From Candidatus Iainarchaeum sp. (GTDB lineage Archaea > Iainarchaeota > Iainarchaeia > Iainarchaeales > GCA-2688035): a stretch of DNA of 7,849 bases. Below are positions 6,513 through 7,849 of the stretch, in pieces. The notes below the pieces were generated by a model, which was not told the DNA's origin, did no database searches, and was given only the letters and a program-made list of their open reading frames with translations. The stretch is from assembly GCA_026396975.1 (NCBI GenBank), contig JAPLVT010000050.1, forward strand, positions 1-7,849, given 5' to 3'. Position 1 is the first letter of the stretch. Every line of letters begins with the position of its first letter. Position numbers and translations under genes: made by a program.

Positions 6513-6553
6513 CTAAAATCCGAATAAAAGAAGTGCTAACTGGAATTTAACTT

Positions 6554-6710
6554 TTACGCCGCCGCAGGCGCTTGTATCTGGCTCTTTCCTGAACGCTTTT
6601 GTCAGTCAATTGCGACCTTGTGAACCGATTGGTTCACGAGGCCTCGCAAACTGCAGTTTGCAAGGCGGCGTAATTTCAATCTTGCCTAAACGTGATTTTG
6701 CGCTGTTGCG
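6554..6710. repeat. Intergenic repeat element, copy B (perfect 10-bp inverted ends)
   Basis: TTACGCCGCC (6554-6563) and GGCGGCGTAA (6664-6673) are perfect inverted repeats enclosing 100 bases. The interior shares CTCTTTCCTGAACG (6582-6595), CCTTGTGAACC (6616-6626) and GCAAGGCGGCGT (6660-6671) with copy A. The tail TTTCAAT (6674-6680) matches copy A, and TGCCTAAACGTG to GCTGTTGCG (6683-6710) matches copy C. On the minus strand the tail starts 3 bases after the TAA of the gene at 6714. The element fills nearly all of the gap between two minus-strand genes, and no gene is visible in it. Confidence 0.72.
6616..6661. repeat. Adjacent palindromes inside copy B
   Basis: CCTTGTGAACC-GATT-GGTTCACGAGG (6616-6641) forms an 11-bp stem with one G-T pair. 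It overlaps CGAGGCCTCG (6637-6646), a perfect palindrome, and is followed by GCAAACTG/CAGTTTGC (6646-6661), a perfect 16-base palindrome. These occupy the same place as the three hairpins of copy A but differ in sequence. Confidence 0.75.
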
Positions 6711-6713
6711 GTT

Positions 6714-7849
6714 TTATGTTGCCGGCGCTGTTATTTTGAATGTCGCCCAGTTGTTCCTCGCCTGCACGACAAGCGCGCTGTGCTTCTGCTTGTCCTTCGC
6801 GCTGCTAATGGCAATAACCGCATTGCCAAGGCTGCCGCTGCTTGCCTCCGCGGAAGCCAGCTTGGAAGCCGCATTGTCGATGTAGGATACCGCGCGCTGC
6901 TGCAGCTGTTCCTCTGTTTCGCTTCCAATCGGCTTGTACCAGTCTTTTGCGATATTAAGCCCGCTTATTGGCAGGTTCGACTCTTTGGTGTCTGATACTG
7001 TTGTCAGCAATGCCATGAGGTCCTCTTCCGGCACGCCCCTTGCCCTCACAGAGTTGGCGATCGCGGCGTTATGCACGTAATAAGCAATCACATATTCTCC
7101 GGGCACGGCTTTTGTCGCACTCGGCGCGAGGCTGCCCATGTACTCTGCAATGCCCTTTTCCACTACATCCTTGCAGTTCTCGCTTTCCCACAAGGTTGCT
7201 TTTTTCGCAGCAATGTCATCCCTCATCTCCTTGAACTGCGCGTCTGTCTGAATCTCGGCAATGCTATAATGCCTCTGGTTAAAGCTGTCCTTCGAGATTG
7301 TAACCTTGTAAGTGTGGCTCTTCGTAATCTTCTCTGCAGAGAACCAAACGCACTTTCCATCCGCAGTCCTCTCCAGGCAAGCCGCGTTGGACATCTCCAA
7401 AGTCGCTGCGCCGGCGGGCGGGGTCTTGAGCGGGTCGTTTACTCCCCAGACAGTGCTGAATCCAATATAACCGGCCCAGATTTCTGCAGCGCCGATTGCA
7501 GCCCCTTTCAGCAGGTTAACTCCCATGTTCTTCCAGAACTCGCCTGTTTTAGCGTTCGCCCAGAACTTCTTTACCGCTTCCTTTGTCCTGACCAGGCGGG
7601 TTTGCGTGCTCTTAATCTTGCTCAAATCTGCTAATTCGTCGGTGCCGGAAGATAATACCCTGGTTACATCATCAGCTACTTCAGTACCAATTGCACCCTT
7701 GACAATTGCTTTTCTAGCCTCTTGTTGGACCTCTCTTGATACCGTTTGCATTGTAGAGTCCAAGTTATCCATGAGAGCAACCCCGCTATATCGGGTTACA
7801 TCTGGAGTAGTGACCGGAATAACCGTGCCGCGCGGGCCTGGCAAGTAAG
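6714..7849 (-). CDS. Unrecognised protein, C-terminal part, with a probable membrane segment (5' end beyond window)
   Basis: The frame ends with TAA at 6714-6716 and stays open to the right edge, giving about 378 codons. The first internal ATG is at 7772 and a TTG is at 7844, but neither has a persuasive Shine-Dalgarno site or well-placed TATA box, so the true start is probably outside. Counting from the TTG, residues 1-100 are polar and helical. Residues about 107-134 are a Gly/Ala-rich hydrophobic stretch that could cross the membrane. Cys154 and Cys165 enclose a short ADGK loop, and a third cysteine follows in SENCKDV. The rest is mixed alpha/beta with no motif I know. Codon use in the first 75 or so codons (CAA, GGT, GAT, TTA, TCT) differs from the CAG/GGC/GAC-rich remainder. 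Its position suggests membership of the surface-protein cluster. Confidence 0.75.
   Translation of the reverse strand, partial: YLPGPRGTVIPVTTPDVTRYSGVALMDNLDSTMQTVSREVQQEARKAIVKGAIGTEVADDVTRVLSSGTDELADLSKIKSTQTRLVRTKEAVKKFWANAKTGEFWKNMGVNLLKGAAIGAAEIWAGYIGFSTVWGVNDPLKTPPAGAATLEMSNAACLERTADGKCVWFSAEKITKSHTYKVTISKDSFNQRHYSIAEIQTDAQFKEMRDDIAAKKATLWESENCKDVVEKGIAEYMGSLAPSATKAVPGEYVIAYYVHNAAIANSVRARGVPEEDLMALLTTVSDTKESNLPISGLNIAKDWYKPIGSETEEQLQQRAVSYIDNAASKLASAEASSGSLGNAVIAISSAKDKQKHSALVVQARNNWATFKITAPAT

Noticed and set aside
4893..6527. Plus-strand frames of 241 and 273 codons opposite the cysteine-rich protein gene
   Set aside because: Both are antisense to a coherent membrane protein, have no ribosome site, and their translations look random. 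The same holds for the 187-codon plus-strand frame at 7071-7634.
6510..6552. A TATA box for the cysteine-rich protein gene (GTTAAATTC on the minus strand, 6552-6544)
   Set aside because: The centre is about 35 bases from the ATG, the match is weak, and a clearer alternative is missing. The gene may be read through from upstream, so I do not call a promoter.
4641..6713. The repeat elements as integron attC sites, with genes as cassettes
   Set aside because: The position right after stop codons and the hairpin folding are suggestive, and ATTTAAC at 6545-6551 fits a core-site pattern. However, I find no matching partner core site at the other end, no equivalent in copies A and C, and no integrase in the window.

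Overview
The window looks like archaeal, probably DPANN-type, chromosomal DNA. The evidence is TATA-box promoters instead of bacterial -35/-10 pairs, a probably leaderless start on the longest gene, heavy use of AGG/AGA and ATA codons, an archaeal RelB/RelE-type toxin-antitoxin pair, and large single-pass surface proteins with many N-glycosylation sequons. The N-terminal style of the two surface proteins reminds me of Diapherotrites/Micrarchaeota-like lineages; that placement is an impression, not something proven here.

Layout, left to right. Positions 1-3767 (minus strand) hold the first 1255 codons of a giant membrane-anchored surface protein built from carboxypeptidase-regulatory-like and other Ig-like beta-sandwich modules. 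It runs off the left edge. Positions 3768-4187 are non-coding: an AT-rich promoter block, then a hairpin-rich repeat element (copy A) and the promoter of a small plus-strand operon. That operon (4188-4642) encodes a RelB-like antitoxin and a RelE/ParE-like toxin. Positions 4641-4749 carry a second, shorter repeat element (copy C), which overlaps the toxin stop codon and contains a terminator-like hairpin. Positions 4752-6512 (minus) encode a 586-residue single-pass, cysteine-rich extracytoplasmic protein. Positions 6513-6713 hold a third repeat element (copy B). Positions 6714-7849 (minus) encode the C-terminal part of an unrecognised protein that runs off the right edge.

The three minus-strand genes probably form a cell-surface cluster, with the toxin-antitoxin pair lying between two of them in the opposite direction. 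The most notable signal is not a protein. All three gaps between the minus-strand genes carry versions of one intergenic element, all in the same orientation. Its ends are conserved (ACGCCG...CGGCGT) and so is a tail next to stop codons, while its interior is made of palindromes whose sequences differ between copies but keep their pairing. Two copies bracket the toxin-antitoxin pair. I do not recognise this family, and it is the best candidate here for something undescribed.
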